Assembly: GCA_008973525.1 (NCBI GenBank)
Contig: WACJ01000311.1
Span: forward strand, 124,001-188,000
DNA: 64,000 bases
Direction: 5' to 3'
DNA from: Stenopsyche tienmushanensis
Lineage: Eukaryota; Arthropoda; Insecta; Trichoptera; Stenopsychidae
A program made the translations under genes and the position numbers. The notes under the pieces were generated by a model, which had not been told where the DNA came from, did not search any database, and saw only the letters and a list, made by a program, of their open reading frames with translations. Shown piece by piece: positions 35,459 to 48,266 of the stretch; the stretch's first letter is position 1; each line of letters starts with the position of its first letter.

Positions 35459-36587
35459 TTGGCTACAACTGGTTTACAACCGATATCCGTTAAACGATTT
35501 TATTAAGCAATTTGAGTTTGGTGTCTTTGTTAACCGGGCCCGGTCGCTTTTATTGACCCGCTGTAAATCGAGAAGAACGAGGCCGATCATCGTGTTGCTT
35601 AATTGAGATGTTAAGTCCGATCAATTTGCTTGGCAAGTTTTTTAACACGCATATATCATTCGATCTCTTGGCTGTTAATCCGGGTGCGGTTGTAATTCAG
35701 TCAATAGTGTTGCAATATAATCATTTGGTATATCGAGCGACGAGGATGACTGGGAAACCATTTTGCAATACAATTTTACAGCAAAATAGAAGCGAGGGGC
35801 AATCGAATCGACCGAAAAAGGATTTGCACAAAAGCGTTTGGGCAATTTTTTCGCAAGTAGCTCCGTCGAACAAATTAATCGATTACATGGCTTGAATAAA
35901 TATTTGCATCGAGAGCATTCAACGCGTTAGACCACGCTTCGAGTAGAGCACAAAAAAAGACCGATACGTAAGATAAAGTGGCGGTGGTAAGTAGAAGAAT
36001 ACCGGCGCTGGTGGTTTCTGACAGGTGCGGTCGTGACGCCGACTCTTCGAGGAAGCGAGGAAGAGAGCAAGTCGAGCGAATACACCTCTAATCTCGAAAT
36101 CGCTTAAAATGTTGAACATCCACTTTTGGTTTTTGGATATGATTAGAGTGATGTAATGACGGGCTCGTGTGCGGCGAAGCGCGCCCGCCGGGATGTGACA
36201 TCACCGAACATACCGCTGAGAACCGAATCTAGATCGTACTTCTTCGCCTTGCATCGTCAACCTTTTATTACGCAGCAAGATCATTGATAATCAATCAACG
36301 AGATATAATTTATAAAACTTGAATACAATATATAACCCGTTATTCAAGAAAACGAATGTTAGTCGAAATGACTAACATCAACATAGCCCCTTTTCCTTGA
36401 TATATTTTGTGTTTTTAAAGACACACTTGTTGATTTTATTTTCTGCACCAATTAAATCACTGTTTAGATCTAATATATAGTGGTTATGCAGCTTGATTTC
36501 CGATTAATCGTTTCGAATCAGATTTACCACGATTTCTTGCATATAGAAAATGTGCACTGAAACAATTTATAAGCTTATTGCAAAATA

Positions 36588-37433
36588 TTAGGGTGTCCCA
36601 TAAGTTTCTTTCGTTTTCATATGGAGAAAAAAATAAACAATAATTTGTATTACATCAAAATTTATTGAATAATATATTATCCATGATGTTCTATTACCTT
36701 TTTTCCATCTCTCCGGAAGCCTCATAATGCCTTCTTGCCAAAATTTCCCAGGTTTGTTGGCAAAATATTGATCAAGGTACATTTTTATATCATTTTTTGA
36801 ATTAAAATTTATACCACGTAAAGAATTTTTCAATGAAAGAAATAAATAATAATCTGAAGGGGCAATATCCGGAGAGTATGGAGGATGAGGTAAAACATCC
36901 CAGTCAAAGGATAATAATTTATTTCTGATGATCTATTTGTGATGAAAAACAACGCCTCGTCTGTTCGCTAATTCTGGCCGTTTTCTGGCAATTGCATCCT
37001 TTAGATTGTCTAGTCGGAAACAATATTTTGTTGAATTGATCGTTTCACCTTACTGAAGTACCTCATAATAAATTACCCCCTTCCAGTCCCACCAAATGCA
37101 TAGCAAAACTTTTTTTGGATGTAGGCCAGGTTTAGCTACAGTTAAAGCTTCTGTAACCTTGGTCCAAGATCGTTTAAGTTGGATATTCTCACAGAGTATC
37201 CAACTTTCATCTCCAGTGACAAGTCTCTTCAAAAAAGGTTGGCTATTATGTCGTCGGAGAAGAAGATCGCATGTTGAAGTACGCTGAAGTTTATTTAAGT
37301 CAGTCAGTTCATGAGGAAGCCACACATCTGAACGATTGATGTAGCCCAATTTTGTAAGATGATTATGGACGGATGTTCATGGCTATGATTATATCTGTGT
37401 TCATTTGCGAAAGAAACTTATGGGACAACCTAA
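36588..37433 (-). mobile_element. Internally deleted mariner (mauritiana-type) with both TIRs
   Basis: The left repeat 36588-36613 (TTAGGGTGTCCCATAAGTTT...) and right repeat 37408-37433 (reverse TTAGGTTGTCCCATAAGTTT...) match at 25 of 26 positions. A TA dinucleotide flanks each side (36586-36587, 37434-37435), as expected for mariner insertion. At 846 bp it is about two thirds of the usual ~1.3 kb. The missing part is the N-terminal DNA-binding region of the transposase. The element is therefore non-autonomous but could have been mobilised in trans, since both ends remain. Confidence 0.9.
36677..37361 (-). pseudogene. Mariner transposase, N-terminally deleted and inactivated
   Basis: The frame resembles the catalytic half of mauritiana-type mariner transposases: WLPHELTDLNKL, VTGDESWIL (first catalytic Asp), GLHPKKVLLCIWWDWKGVIY, then WDVLPHPPYSPDIAPSDYYL (third catalytic position) and a C-terminal LPERWKK. 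The paired helix-turn-helix region is absent. Two in-frame stops are present: one after YYEVLQ at 37050-37052, and one about 37 codons later where the HDNARPH box should be, so the second catalytic Asp is lost. One extra A in the run after ERWKK shifts the last codons. It cannot make an active enzyme. Confidence 0.88.
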
Positions 37434-37435
37434 TA

Positions 37436-40400
37436 TTAATACTTATTTCAATCCATAATTGTAAAAGAAGGATATGTCTACAAGATATTATAATAGTTTA
37501 TGACGTCGTTTTAATTAATTCAATAATGGCTGATGATACAGCATGTGTGCCATAATCTGAAATGCCATAACTACTTATGATAACAGACCCTGTGCCATGT
37601 TTTAAATTGAGGGCTAAACGACATTTATCTATCTGTTCAAATAGTAATAGATTATGTGTTAAGGATGATCGATGAATAATGATAATTATTAACACTATAA
37701 ATATGATTTGCACAAATCATTTTAAACTTTATTTTTACTCAAAAATATTTATTTAATATATATTATTTTTTACTAAAATATTACTAAAAAAATAATATCA
37801 ACCAGGTCTAACAGATCAAAATTTGTGATAGTTTCCCATTATCATTCAAATGTGTTTAAGTAAGGATATGATTAGTTCAATTCGAAACTATAATTTACTA
37901 GTGAAATTATTGATACATTCAGTCACTCTTTCAGATCCAGTAAATCAAATCAAACGTGGATCATAAAAATTGGTTGAAATATTAATAATTGATTTGTGGC
38001 TGCATTATTATGATGATGACAATCTTCTAAATTTGTTGATCTTAACGCAGATCTATTCCTGAGGGTATAAACTTAGAGCAGTGGTTCTTCAAGTTCTTAA
38101 ATTTTAAATTAAAAGTGAATATATGAAATATATCCAAAGGTTATTTTGGCATTATTTTGCATTAATTTTAACAGACATCTCAGCATTATACAAACATACA
38201 AATGAGCAACATTGTCGCTTTAACATTTCTTTTAATTGCTTGAGGCCCTTGCTAACGCCCTATGCACCGATAACACCCATCTGCATTTTTATACAGAATT
38301 GGAATTTCAACGCACATGTACTGCTCCGAGCTATAAAATATTAAATATGAGACTAATTCGATTCTTGGTAAAGTGGAGTCAATTGCAAACAATGCCCTTC
38401 AGTCGATATTCCAGCGCAACTAGTTAGTAACGTGATAATTACTATAATTTTCAACCTGGCTGCTCAAGGTTGAAAGGCAAATAAAATGCACATCACAGAA
38501 ATGTTGCCAACTGCTGATGGGATTTGAATGCAACAAAAAAGCATCGACATGAGCTGAATACATTGCAGTTATCAAATATCATAATTGTTATATAAATGCG
38601 ATCCGAAAGATTCGCAGGTGATTCGAGTAATGAGGCCCCAAGTACGGGCCCCAAGACCTGTTGCGTGACTCTGGCCAATTTGCCCAATACTCAAGCACTT
38701 CCTCTGCACAAACACCCACACAACCAATGCACTTTGCTGACTATTCAGCTATCATCGCCGCTAATTGCTGACTCAACAAAGAAACCTTTATTTCTATAAT
38801 GCAACCAGAGTCGCATAGCTCGCTTCCGATGCCCATAGATTATTCCGCCATTGCATAATTCATAAGAAATTAACACCTTCCGATCGACCTGCATCGATTA
38901 AGTTGTTGCGTCGCTCGACTGGCTAGATTACATTCGCGAGATTAAAATGAATATCGCGAATATCTCTCAAGCATAATGCACTTTCTCTGAAACGGACGGA
39001 GCGACGTCGGACTGGAACGACTTTACTCGATCATTATATGCATATTCGTGTCTATACTTCAAACCCCGTTAAATTGTATATATTATGCAAAACTTTAATG
39101 CCTTTTGTGTGCATATTGAAACAAGTCATAAACGGGCAAGTGAGTACAACATGTATGAACGAGTGCAGAAATCTGTACAACCTTTGCACGGTACATTCAG
39201 ATATTAACAAGTGAGATATTTGCACAATTTTCAATGTATTTAGCATAAATAACCATCATCATCACATAATAAATTTAAACAACCCAAACACAGTGATGAA
39301 GGCTATTACTACCTACTTATGTCATCCAAATATTTGATGTTTAACCTTGTGTTTTAATATTTTAATATTTTAATTATTTCGATATTATTTAACACGAAGA
39401 AGATGCAACTTATTGCAATAATTCATCAATGACATGTGGGTTTTTAAAAAATTATTTCAACAGATTGTTATCTAATTTTGAAGACCGTTTTGATATAGCC
39501 ATCATTTAAAGTTCCATTAATTTGATATTTTTGAAACTTAAATCAATAGTTTAAATTCAACGAAAATTCGCTTAATTATTTGTGCAATGACAAACTCTGG
39601 TTCGGGATCGAGCTTTGGCTTGCAGTTCCAATGAATTTCGTTTAAATAGAAAGCTTTAGATGATTGTAACAGGGACTAAAAAATATAGCAAGGTTATAAA
39701 AGATGTAGAATAACATACTTAGAGAAAGCATTTTGGTAGGCAAAATCATTTATGTAGCTGGAAAAATCTTGCCGATATGTAAATATTATTTTATACAATT
39801 GTTTTGGATTGCTGGTTTACCTGCATGAAAAATTTCGAGTGCAATGTTCTCAATTGAGATGATATTAGCATCGATCATTTGATACATGTTTTTGGCTTAA
39901 AAATAAATATTTTAGTAATAAATCGATATTCAATCAATAGAAGGACCCGCATGATTTAATCTTGTACTGAAATTTCCTTGTTAAAACTGTATGTTTTATG
40001 ACGAGAGTAAAATCTCCAGCCTAAGAGCCAATAAAACAGTGTATTTAATGCGGGGTTTCAAAATGATTTTCAGTCAATTTTATGAATGCTTAATCGTCTT
40101 TTTCAATTTATTATGAAACATTTTTATTGATACTGGAACCAATATTACCAGGGACTGGGTATTTATTGGATTTTTGCAAAAAGGTCCAATAAATGTCAGA
40201 AGGCATGAAACGGTCATATTTCATTCTTAACTATGTAAATATTTATGAGGAAAATGGGGTCGCTTAATGATGCATGTGCGTACAATGAATACTCTCAGGC
40301 CAAGTCTCGATGCGTGAAGAATTCAAACGATTCTCGGTATCACCGTTTGAGAACCACTCAATCATCTGTGGGGGAGAATTTCAATAATGAGACGTTCTTC

Positions 40401-41651
40401 GGATTCCGCATGTCGAAAATGTGTCAAGAGTTTGAGTTAGTAGCTTTCGGGTGCGGTGCATAAATCTGCACAAGCACTCAGGAGGAAATGCAATGTCTTC
40501 CGTGGTAAACATCTGCTTGCGCCACACACGACGTGGGACACGCCCAAATTAGTTGCTAAATTAGGCCTCCACAACCATTATTCTTCTGAACATTAACCAT
40601 AAAACTATGTATTTTGCTTCCACTGCTATTTTCAGACGGCTGTTATTACAGCGAGTGCTACGCCGTTAGCTCTTCATGCTGTCTTCACACTAAAATTGAT
40701 CAAAAAGGATGTTCGCTGAACGCTGCTCTTCTTCGATGATTCCGTCTTAGCGTTCAACAACGCTCATTGAAGACTTCCCGTTGAAGTTTCTTCATAATTT
40801 TGATGTAATCTAGACGTTAACGAAAATCCGGTTTCGTTTGATGTTAAGCGATCGCACGTCGGTTTCCAGTTCTGTAATTGTTTAATTCGTCCAAGACGAA
40901 ACCTGTCTACAAGTCCGCGGCTAATGAATCGTTAATTGAAGCTCTTCACTTCCGAATGGACCAAATTCATGTGTAATTGAGGCCTAAGAGGTGCAGTCCT
41001 CTAATCGGAATGCGAAACGTTTTTGCGAATCAATTTGCGCCACTCGAATCACCATTCGCCTAATGGTCGACTGACAGCAGACGATAAGTCGAATTACTTT
41101 TCTGCTACTTGCCAACCGATAAGTCGGCAACAGTCCAAAATTCTGTCTTAGCTCAACACAAGCTACAATTTAAAACCACTCAATAATCGGTGCTATATTT
41201 TCAGACGTATGACAGACTGCACATATCTGTCTGAAGACGAAAATAATTTGAACGTTTAGCAGAATCACTTTAACACATCTATTGCAGGAAACTTGAACAT
41301 CTGCCCTTGATATACCACTCGCCTTATGCGAGATTGTAATTTCAACTTACGGAAAATTAATCGCGATCGCGAATAACTGTGATTATAATCTTATTTTTAT
41401 GACTTTCAAAAAATTTTCCGCTTACAAAAAAAAATATAGCAATTTGCCGTGTCTCACGGAAAACTGCGGAGATACCAGTGTAATCTGTCATTAAGCTGAC
41501 CCCGCATAAAATGTGTTTAAATGACAGGAGCATACCGATATGCATTTAATAAAATAATTCCAATATGCTTATGATTTGTTCAGGTTATAATTAGGGCCAC
41601 GATGAAGGCTACTAAATCGAGACATTCCCGCCGAAATCTGGACGCTTGGAA
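37436..41651. other. Non-coding, A+T-rich
   Basis: No exon or complete transposon was recognised. Sequences near 38081 (CAGTGGTTCTTCAAG) and 40345 (reverse GAGTGGTTCTCAAAC) look like weak hAT ends but have no duplication or coding between them. A less A+T-rich stretch at 40230-40560 and a mixed region at 38590-39050 have no identifiable content. Confidence 0.6.
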
Positions 41652-41705
41652 ACAGTGGCGTAACTACTAATTGGCGAGCTTAGGCGACGCCTAGGGGCAG
41701 AAACT
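41652..41705. mobile_element. Possible hAT-like terminal sequence
   Basis: CAGTGGCGTAACTACTAATT followed by GGCGACGCCTAGGGGCAG has the form of a widespread hAT end (CAGTGGCGTAACTA... with G-rich follow-on). The opposite end was not identified. Confidence 0.4.
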
Positions 41706-42060
41706 GTCTAATCTATGCATACATATATACAGTACATAAATGTGTTTCAAATTGTTATATTGGCCTTTCCCCGCCGGTGACGTATTTACTACACCTCGAC
41801 TCTAATAATGGGAATATCGATATGAAATATAATAGATACGGGCTTCAGAATTTTTGTATTCCTCCGTAATATTATTACGAATCATATCAAAGTATTATAG
41901 TATATAAGTATTCATCTGCAGCGACGGAAATAAATAATTTGTCGAAAAATCGGGAATTTTGCGAGTTTTAGTCCGTGTCTCAGCAGATAGGAATTTTGTC
42001 AGTCACATTGATGGTATTATATGAAAATGGGGGCTCACAAAACTTCGGTTCCATGGCTGA

Positions 42061-42120
42061 TCCCGGGATGGTCTAATACAATCCCGAAGTCCCGGGATCG
42101 AAATTTTGGCTCGGGATTGG
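42061..42120. repeat. Clustered TCCCGGGAT motifs
   Basis: TCCCGGGAT occurs at 42061-42069 and again at about 42090-42098, with partial copies ATCCCGAAG and CTCGGGATT in between and after. Such tandem palindromic motifs are seen inside subterminal regions of some DNA transposons. It lies just left of the repeat at 42134, so it may be transposon-internal. Confidence 0.45.
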
Positions 42121-42133
42121 ACTCTCTAATCCG

Positions 42134-42212
42134 GACTCAACGTATAAGAATGCTCTTTCTAAATCACTGAAATTCGATCGCAAATACGCGACTGAACTCC
42201 TCAAAAGGTTAA
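42134..42212. repeat. Right-end copy of TTAA-bounded repeat family
   Basis: This segment is clearly similar (about four fifths identical by eye) and in the same orientation as 44784-44860. Shared words include CTCAACGT, AATGCTCTTTCT, AATCACTG and CGCAAATACGC. It ends AAAAGGTTAA, so reading inward gives TTAA-CCTTTTGAGGAGTTCAG, resembling a piggyBac-like end. The left part of this copy was not found. Confidence 0.6.
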
Positions 42213-44200
42213 CACGATTTTCAATATTTTTTTAAGTTTTTGAATATCATCCTATATATTTATTGTGCTTTAGTTAGCATCTTATCCTGTTTATGTAGTT
42301 CTTCCAAAATTATTTATTTAACTTGCCATCCAAGCATATCAAAGTGTTTCAATACTATATATTACAAGCAATTCCAAATGATAATTTAGACACTATATGG
42401 GTTATAAAATGGCCCCTAACCATACCTCCCATAGATTTGGACCCAAAATCGAGCTACAAGTCGAACCACTTAATCATGGATTTACCAAAGGACACAATTT
42501 ATCTGCTTGGATATCGCATTTTCCTCACAGTTTCTGGTTTTGTTTTCGCATCCACAATTTTCTGTTATGCATAACATAAGACATATGAAATAATATACAA
42601 TTCCTAGCTCAACATGCATATTTCCAAAGGTTCTTAATTAAGCAAGAGCTCAAAATTGGCACATGCGTAAATATGAAGTTTTCCAATTTCTCGGTCCGAC
42701 AGTCTGATCTGTAGCTCTTCTGCGGATTACCGCGTTCAAATTACAATGTAACGGCAACATCGGAGTCTACTGCATGTGCATAATGATCTTTGCACATCGT
42801 TATATTCACGAAATGCAATTAAATCGTCCATGAAAGAAAACGAATCCGTGGCACTTTTCGCTGAAATGTGTTCCGCTCGTTAAGAGCGCTTCGGGTTTTG
42901 AAAAGTTCACGTACTCCAACAAGGATGGCGTGCTCCTGGTGCAAGTGCGATGATTGTTTTGCGGTCGAATCCTCGACGGAGAAATTTCATCGAAAATCCT
43001 TTATGCGTAACAAAAGACAGATAACAGATTGTGGATTGAAAAGGTAGCGTGCGAGGAAGAGGAGCGATTATTTTGACGCCCCACCGACAATTACCCGGCT
43101 CATGAAACGTGTTATTTTGGCAGAAAAGGATTCTTTGTGCGAAGGATCCTCAGATCGTGTGCTTTGATAAATGGCAGATGACAGGACTTTCGTGGATGTG
43201 CCCTGTGATTATTTTTTGTTTGAAAAGAAATTTGGGTAATTTCACGTATTTAAAAGGACTATCTTCTCAATCAGAGAACTCTTCAGCTTACTTTGTACAA
43301 AAACATTTTTTTCACACATTCGACTACTATTTCAAACACACAGTGCAAAAAAACTGTGCAACAAACTATATTGACTTTTATCAAGCGTATATTCATTTAA
43401 AATCATTCCTTGATGATTCCAATATACTGATTGCACTTCATGTTATTTTTTTATACTGTAACTGATCCTGTTTGTAACGGAAGAATCTTTACACTGTCAT
43501 CCGTCAACACTGAAAACGGTTCTAATGTAGCAATAATATTCACCATGCTTATCTACCAGTGTGAACTTACATTATATAATATTATTTGTCTCTGTCCAAC
43601 CGCATCGCATAACGTATTGATAGAGAGAGACAGATTGTAGATCTGAATTCAGACAACCCCAGTTTGTATCGATATGCATATAATCGTCTTTCTCTTTCTC
43701 CCTCTAAGTGTTTCTCCTGAGAATTCATTCCGATAAATATTATTGAATAGAGCTGGCAAATTATAACACTTTTTAAACGAGCGGCTGTCACTTGCCCGTC
43801 TTATTAACATCACTGCGTAAACCGGACCGTAAATACCCGGTCACAACACAGTACGGCGCCTTACTCGGATTGACTACCCAATTAACGTCAGCTTTCTTCC
43901 CGCAGTGGACCATAAGTTCGTAGCCGAATATCCCATTGCGGCGCCAATTCAAGCGAGCGACGACTTACGGCCATGGCTCGGAAGGGTTGGACCGAAATAG
44001 CTGATCGTTCAAAGAAAAGGCATCGTGCGAAAATAGAGCACCGGTTTATGACCACTATGTATTTTTATTGGCGTGGTAATCAACCTGGGGCGCGCGAACT
44101 TATATTGCTCAATTCGAATAGCGAAATTAAAAATATAATAAATCAATAGAATTTTAGAATACCGCAAATCTTTTTTCGCTGATAGCATTTATTCGACAAT

Positions 44201-44860
44201 TTAACTCTTTGAGTAGTGAGTTAATTTTAAAATTACTTAAACGTAGATGCTATATTTGTATGTCCGCCACTTATCATCCTTACAAATACAATTATCTATC
44301 AGGACCGTCGTAGTGTGTATGAAGTTTGTATTTAAATAAATAAACACTGTTGATAGCACACAAAATTTGTTCATTTCTTCGCGTAAACATACACAATATG
44401 CTTGAAATCGATTAATTTGGGTTATCATTATAAGTCGATACATTTGGGTTATCGATCTACACAATCGAACGATATACGAAAGACACCAGAGCCGTAACTA
44501 GGGTATGAAGTGCCCGTAGCAAGTATCAAACTTAATGTTTTAAAATAATATACAAAGATAGTCCCAAAACTACCCGACCTAACGTATAGATGACGGTTAA
44601 TTTTAACGAAGAAAAGAGAGCTTAGACAACTTAGTATATATTATAAAAACGGCCAGAGTCAATCAGTGTTGGTTCATGTAAAATTGAACAGTTGAGTATA
44701 ATAAAAACCGTGTGCAACTCTCGAACTGGTCGGTATTCTGCGTTTTGCGCCCCAAGCCCAGTTGTGCCCTGTCTCTCTCTGAGCTCAACGTGTAAAAATG
44801 CTCTTTCTGAATCACTGGAATTCAATCGCAAATACGCAACCGTACTAATGAAAAGGTTAA
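44201..44860. mobile_element. Non-autonomous piggyBac-like element, TTAA to TTAA
   Basis: It starts TTAA-CTCTTTGAGTAGTGAG and ends with a sequence reading inward as TTAA-CCTTTTCATTAGTACGG. The left ~285 bp repeat at 47962-48266 and the right ~75 bp at 42134-42212. TTAA boundaries and CCYTTTGAG-like ends are typical of piggyBac-like elements, but there is no transposase. The middle (44487-44772) is absent from the 48-kb copy and looks like a nested insertion, leaving a core near 375 bp. Confidence 0.55.
44487..44772. mobile_element. Nested hAT-like insertion inside the piggyBac-like repeat
   Basis: The left edge reads CAGAGCCGTAACTAGGGTAT and the right edge, reversed, CAGGGCACAACTGGGCTTGG, a plausible degenerate inverted repeat pair of the CAG...GTAACTAGGG hAT type. 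Comparison with 48241-48285 suggests the interrupted sequence runs from ...AGACAC straight to a CT-rich stretch. No clean 8-bp duplication is visible, so the exact edges are uncertain. Confidence 0.4.
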
Positions 44861-45407
44861 TAAATGAAAATGCTTTTTTCTATCATACTTAAAATATTTG
44901 GCTAAGCTTATTGGTTTAGAGCTAATCCTTTTCGCTGATTTTATTTCGCTATGACCATAATAAACCACGCAAAAAAATCTACATCGATTCCTGAACTGAT
45001 ACAGATTATGACAACAGCATAACCCAGTTGATTATGTTAACAATTTGAATTAATCCATAAGGAAGGCAAATCTTTAAAAATAAAACTTTGCCTTTTTCGA
45101 ATTATAAGGTAAGATGTACTATGTCGGAAGTATACTTTTTAAGCAACATATAGAACTTCACCTCAGCCTTTGTAAATAATAGTGAGACTCGACAAGATTG
45201 TTCTCTAGGCTCATTTTTGACAACCTTCCAAAGAAAGTGATTCAGTCTTTGTAATCCAATAAAATTCCTAGTAAAAAAGCCATATATGCTTCTAAATTCT
45301 GAATTAATAAATAGGCATATTTTAATACAAATATTGTGTTAAATTTGATTGAATATGCTTATAATATGCGTTACAATGTATTATATTTGCTATTGGCAGT
45401 CTATTAT

Positions 45408-45468
45408 ATTTCCATAGGAAGTCCATGAAATGTCGGATACTTGATATGAAAAAGGTTGCGGAACACTG
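45408..45468. mobile_element. Possible hAT-like right end
   Basis: Read on the minus strand from 45468 it begins CAGTGTTCCGCAACCTTTTT, a very common form of hAT terminal sequence. No left end or target duplication was found. Confidence 0.4.
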
Positions 45469-47539
45469 TTATGTACGATTCTTTCATGCAACATCTGATC
45501 AGCTCGAGGAATTGGTTCTGTTATGTTAGTTGGTAGAGACTTCTGATTGTTTCTTACACATAGACTTGAAGAGCATGATGAATGTAAAATGTATTTTGGC
45601 TTTGTTTCCTTCTGGTTAGAAAATTAATCTCCGGTCATTTTCATGTGTTTATTCTGCAATAAAATATATTCTTTTGAAATGAGATGCTTTGATGTAGCGT
45701 CTGTTTGCTGAAATACTCGACAATTGCGGGTTTTTAGTGTTTTAAAAGGTAGTCAGGATGTATAACCGCTTCCGCCGTTCTGTTTAACGTCCATAGACAC
45801 TGTCAGAAGCGTATGTCATTATTATTAGAGCTCATTTATGAATTTGTAGTCAGTTTCAGGGTCTTCGTGTGGAAACTTACACGAGTTCTGGTCATTGCGA
45901 ACGTTTTAACTGCTCGACTGGTTGCGGTAACAGTTTCGCAGAAAGATCGTTGCTCGACTCCAATAATTTGTGGTAGTCCATGTGTCAAGAATAGAAGAAT
46001 TGCGTTTGTCTACATAGAAACACTCATTGGCGATATTCTAAAATGCACTGGCGCGATAAGTCCGGAGCAATTAAATCCAAAACAGTGTTTTCTCAGAAGA
46101 ACGATAATTGAAACTTCTTGAGCATAAAACGCCGGTTAACACGCGCAGGAATTTGCTGCATATCCATATTTTAGATCAAAAACTGATCCAAATATAAGCT
46201 TGCTCCATTGCATCGCATTATTACGTTATTGTAATTGCATCCAATTATCATCGACTATTTCATTTTCAATTGCACCTGAACGCAGTATTTACCTTTTCAA
46301 AAACACCTAAGCGATACAAACACATTTTTTTAAAACTACTAAAAGTATCATTACATGAAGAAAAAACGTCGTTTAAATATGTAATTGATGGTGTAATTAT
46401 TGAAGGAAATGGAGTAATTAAGTGCGATAGTTTACCAGATAAAACGATGTGCATAATAAAATATACACTGCAATTGCTGCACACGATGCACTTTCGAATT
46501 TTGACGGAAATATCATAAGTTATATCCGTGACGTTTATGAGCTTCAGGATCGTGCTTTAACAATCTACAAAATGCGCTTATGATGATCAAAATATCGTCT
46601 AGAGGCGTGATGGGGCAAAATGACTTTAACATCACGAAAAATGAAACACCAAGCGGCATTTGTTTGTAGTGTGTATGTGTCCATCGCATTCATCATACGC
46701 CACGCGCATGCGTCCCTGCGTCTCTACTGCGCGCGTGTGTGTCTATAAATAGCATAAAGCAACCGCTACACCAACAACAAACCTACTTTATAATATATTA
46801 CATAAATACATCTTTTAGCTTACAATTTTCATTTATAAATGGAAAAAAATATGCATATATTAACTTTTCCCATAAGCTAAATAGTTTTACTTCTTAATAT
46901 TTTTTTTTGTATTTGATCCAAATTAAAAAAAATAAATAAGCTTTCAATCAATCCGGATTTATTAACTCGAAAACAGTGCATTACAAGCAGCGGAAAGACA
47001 TCAACTAATTGCGTCGTCATAAAGTGGATTGAAACAAGATTTCATCTTAATGAAACTTTCTCGCTGTTAAGATGAACTGCAACCCATTACTTTCATGTCA
47101 TCAGATTGCAGATTTATATGTAGGAATGAATTATTCATTAATTACAAATCCATAACGTCATTGACTCTCTGACATACATAATAATAGTCAATATATTCAT
47201 CTGATTTATAAATATTAATTTTATATTCATCATCTGTCCGAGTTTCATTTTGACATATTTTTACCGTACTACAAATCAGTAACTTTTTAATTTTATTTTA
47301 TCAAAGTTTCTCATCCCCAACTTATCTTAATCAATCAAAATCTATTGCATTTCTACAGATTTTTTTAAATAGGTTAAATGGTTGTGCTATCCAAATTCAG
47401 CAACGTCGAAAATGAATAAACAGCATATGATTGTAGATTTGAACGCGACAATTATATGAGGTTCTATTGATTCATCAGCTTAGACGGTGCATCAAGTCTT
47501 CGCCGTGGTAAATGGTCATCTTCAAGTAAAGTAAACACC

Positions 47540-47605
47540 GAGCTGGAGGATTAGAGGAGGCCCCTCGCGGGGCCCGCGGCAGCTGCCCCGGGCACCTGGT
47601 TCCTT
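47540..47605. other. G+C-rich island
   Basis: A dense G+C block with nested short palindromes (GGCCCC-TCGC-GGGGCC and GGCAGCTGCC) in A+T-rich surroundings. Regulatory element or CpG patch. No coding potential was recognised. Confidence 0.3.
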
Positions 47606-47961
47606 GATAAAAATATTAATCATCCAATTTTAATTGCATCGAAGCCGAAGCCATCACCTCGACACGATTGCAAGTGAGCATTGCACAGGTGAATTGCTGC
47701 ACATGCGCACAGCTACCGCCCGAATAATTGGCTTTCCTCATTGACACGGCTCTGGCGAACCCAATTCGCACGTCAGAGGACTATTAGTATCACCTTTAGC
47801 GCACGCACCATGGCCCTTGTGTGGGTTACCACTTATCGACCGTATCAGCTCTTCCTGACCTTTCCTTATGGCGATTTTAAAAATAAAACATCAAAATTTA
47901 TCTACAGCGGCCTGTTTGTTAATTGGATGTCTGTGAGAACGTTTTGAATTTTATTACTTAT

Positions 47962-48266
47962 TTAACCCTTTGAGTAGTGAGCTAATTTCATGCTTCCATA
48001 ATCTTAGATGCTATATTTGCTTGTCCGCCACTTATCATTCGTACAAATCCACTTATCTGTCAGGACCACCGCAGCGTGTATGAAGCTTGTATTTAAATAA
48101 ATAAACACGGTCAATTGCACACAATATTCGGTTTTTTTATTTTGTTTTTTCAAGTAAACATAAACAATACACTTGAAATCGATTAATTACATCATTCACA
48201 CATCATTATTAGTCGATAAATTTGGGTTAACGATCTATACAATCGTATGATGTACGCAAGATACAC
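47962..48266. repeat. Left-end copy of TTAA-bounded repeat family
   Basis: This begins TTAA-CCCTTTGAGTAGTGAG and aligns along its length with 44201-44486. Matched blocks include GATGCTATATTTG, TTGTCCGCCACTTATCAT, GTATTTAAATAAATAAACAC and CTTGAAATCGATTAATT. By eye about 80% of bases agree with a few indels. The right end is missing or unrecognised. The CCCTTTGAG start after TTAA is the better-preserved piggyBac-like end. Confidence 0.65.

Larger units (their letters stand above)
32865..36587. other. Upstream intron / 5' region of T-box gene
   Basis: No recognisable exon. The span includes two palindromes and an open, less A+T-rich block at 34990-35400 without domain similarity. The remainder is A+T-rich and featureless by eye. 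Confidence 0.65.
44861..47961. other. Non-coding, A+T-rich
   Basis: Contains a possible hAT end at 45408-45468 and a G+C-rich island at 47540-47605. Several open frames up to about 100 codons exist, but none has recognisable domains or supporting splice structure. Confidence 0.6.

Noticed and set aside
38081..40360. CAGTGGTTCTTCAAG and reversed GAGTGGTTCTCAAAC as ends of a 2.3-kb hAT element
   Set aside because: The terminal bases do not match well, the flanking octamers differ, and there is no hAT-like coding between them.
43109..43465. 118-codon plus-strand frame
   Set aside because: No recognisable motif. It is a chance frame in a moderately A+T-rich region.
45813..46121. 102-codon plus-strand frame
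   Set aside because: Hydrophobic at the start but no domain, no splice or promoter support, and composition like the flanks.
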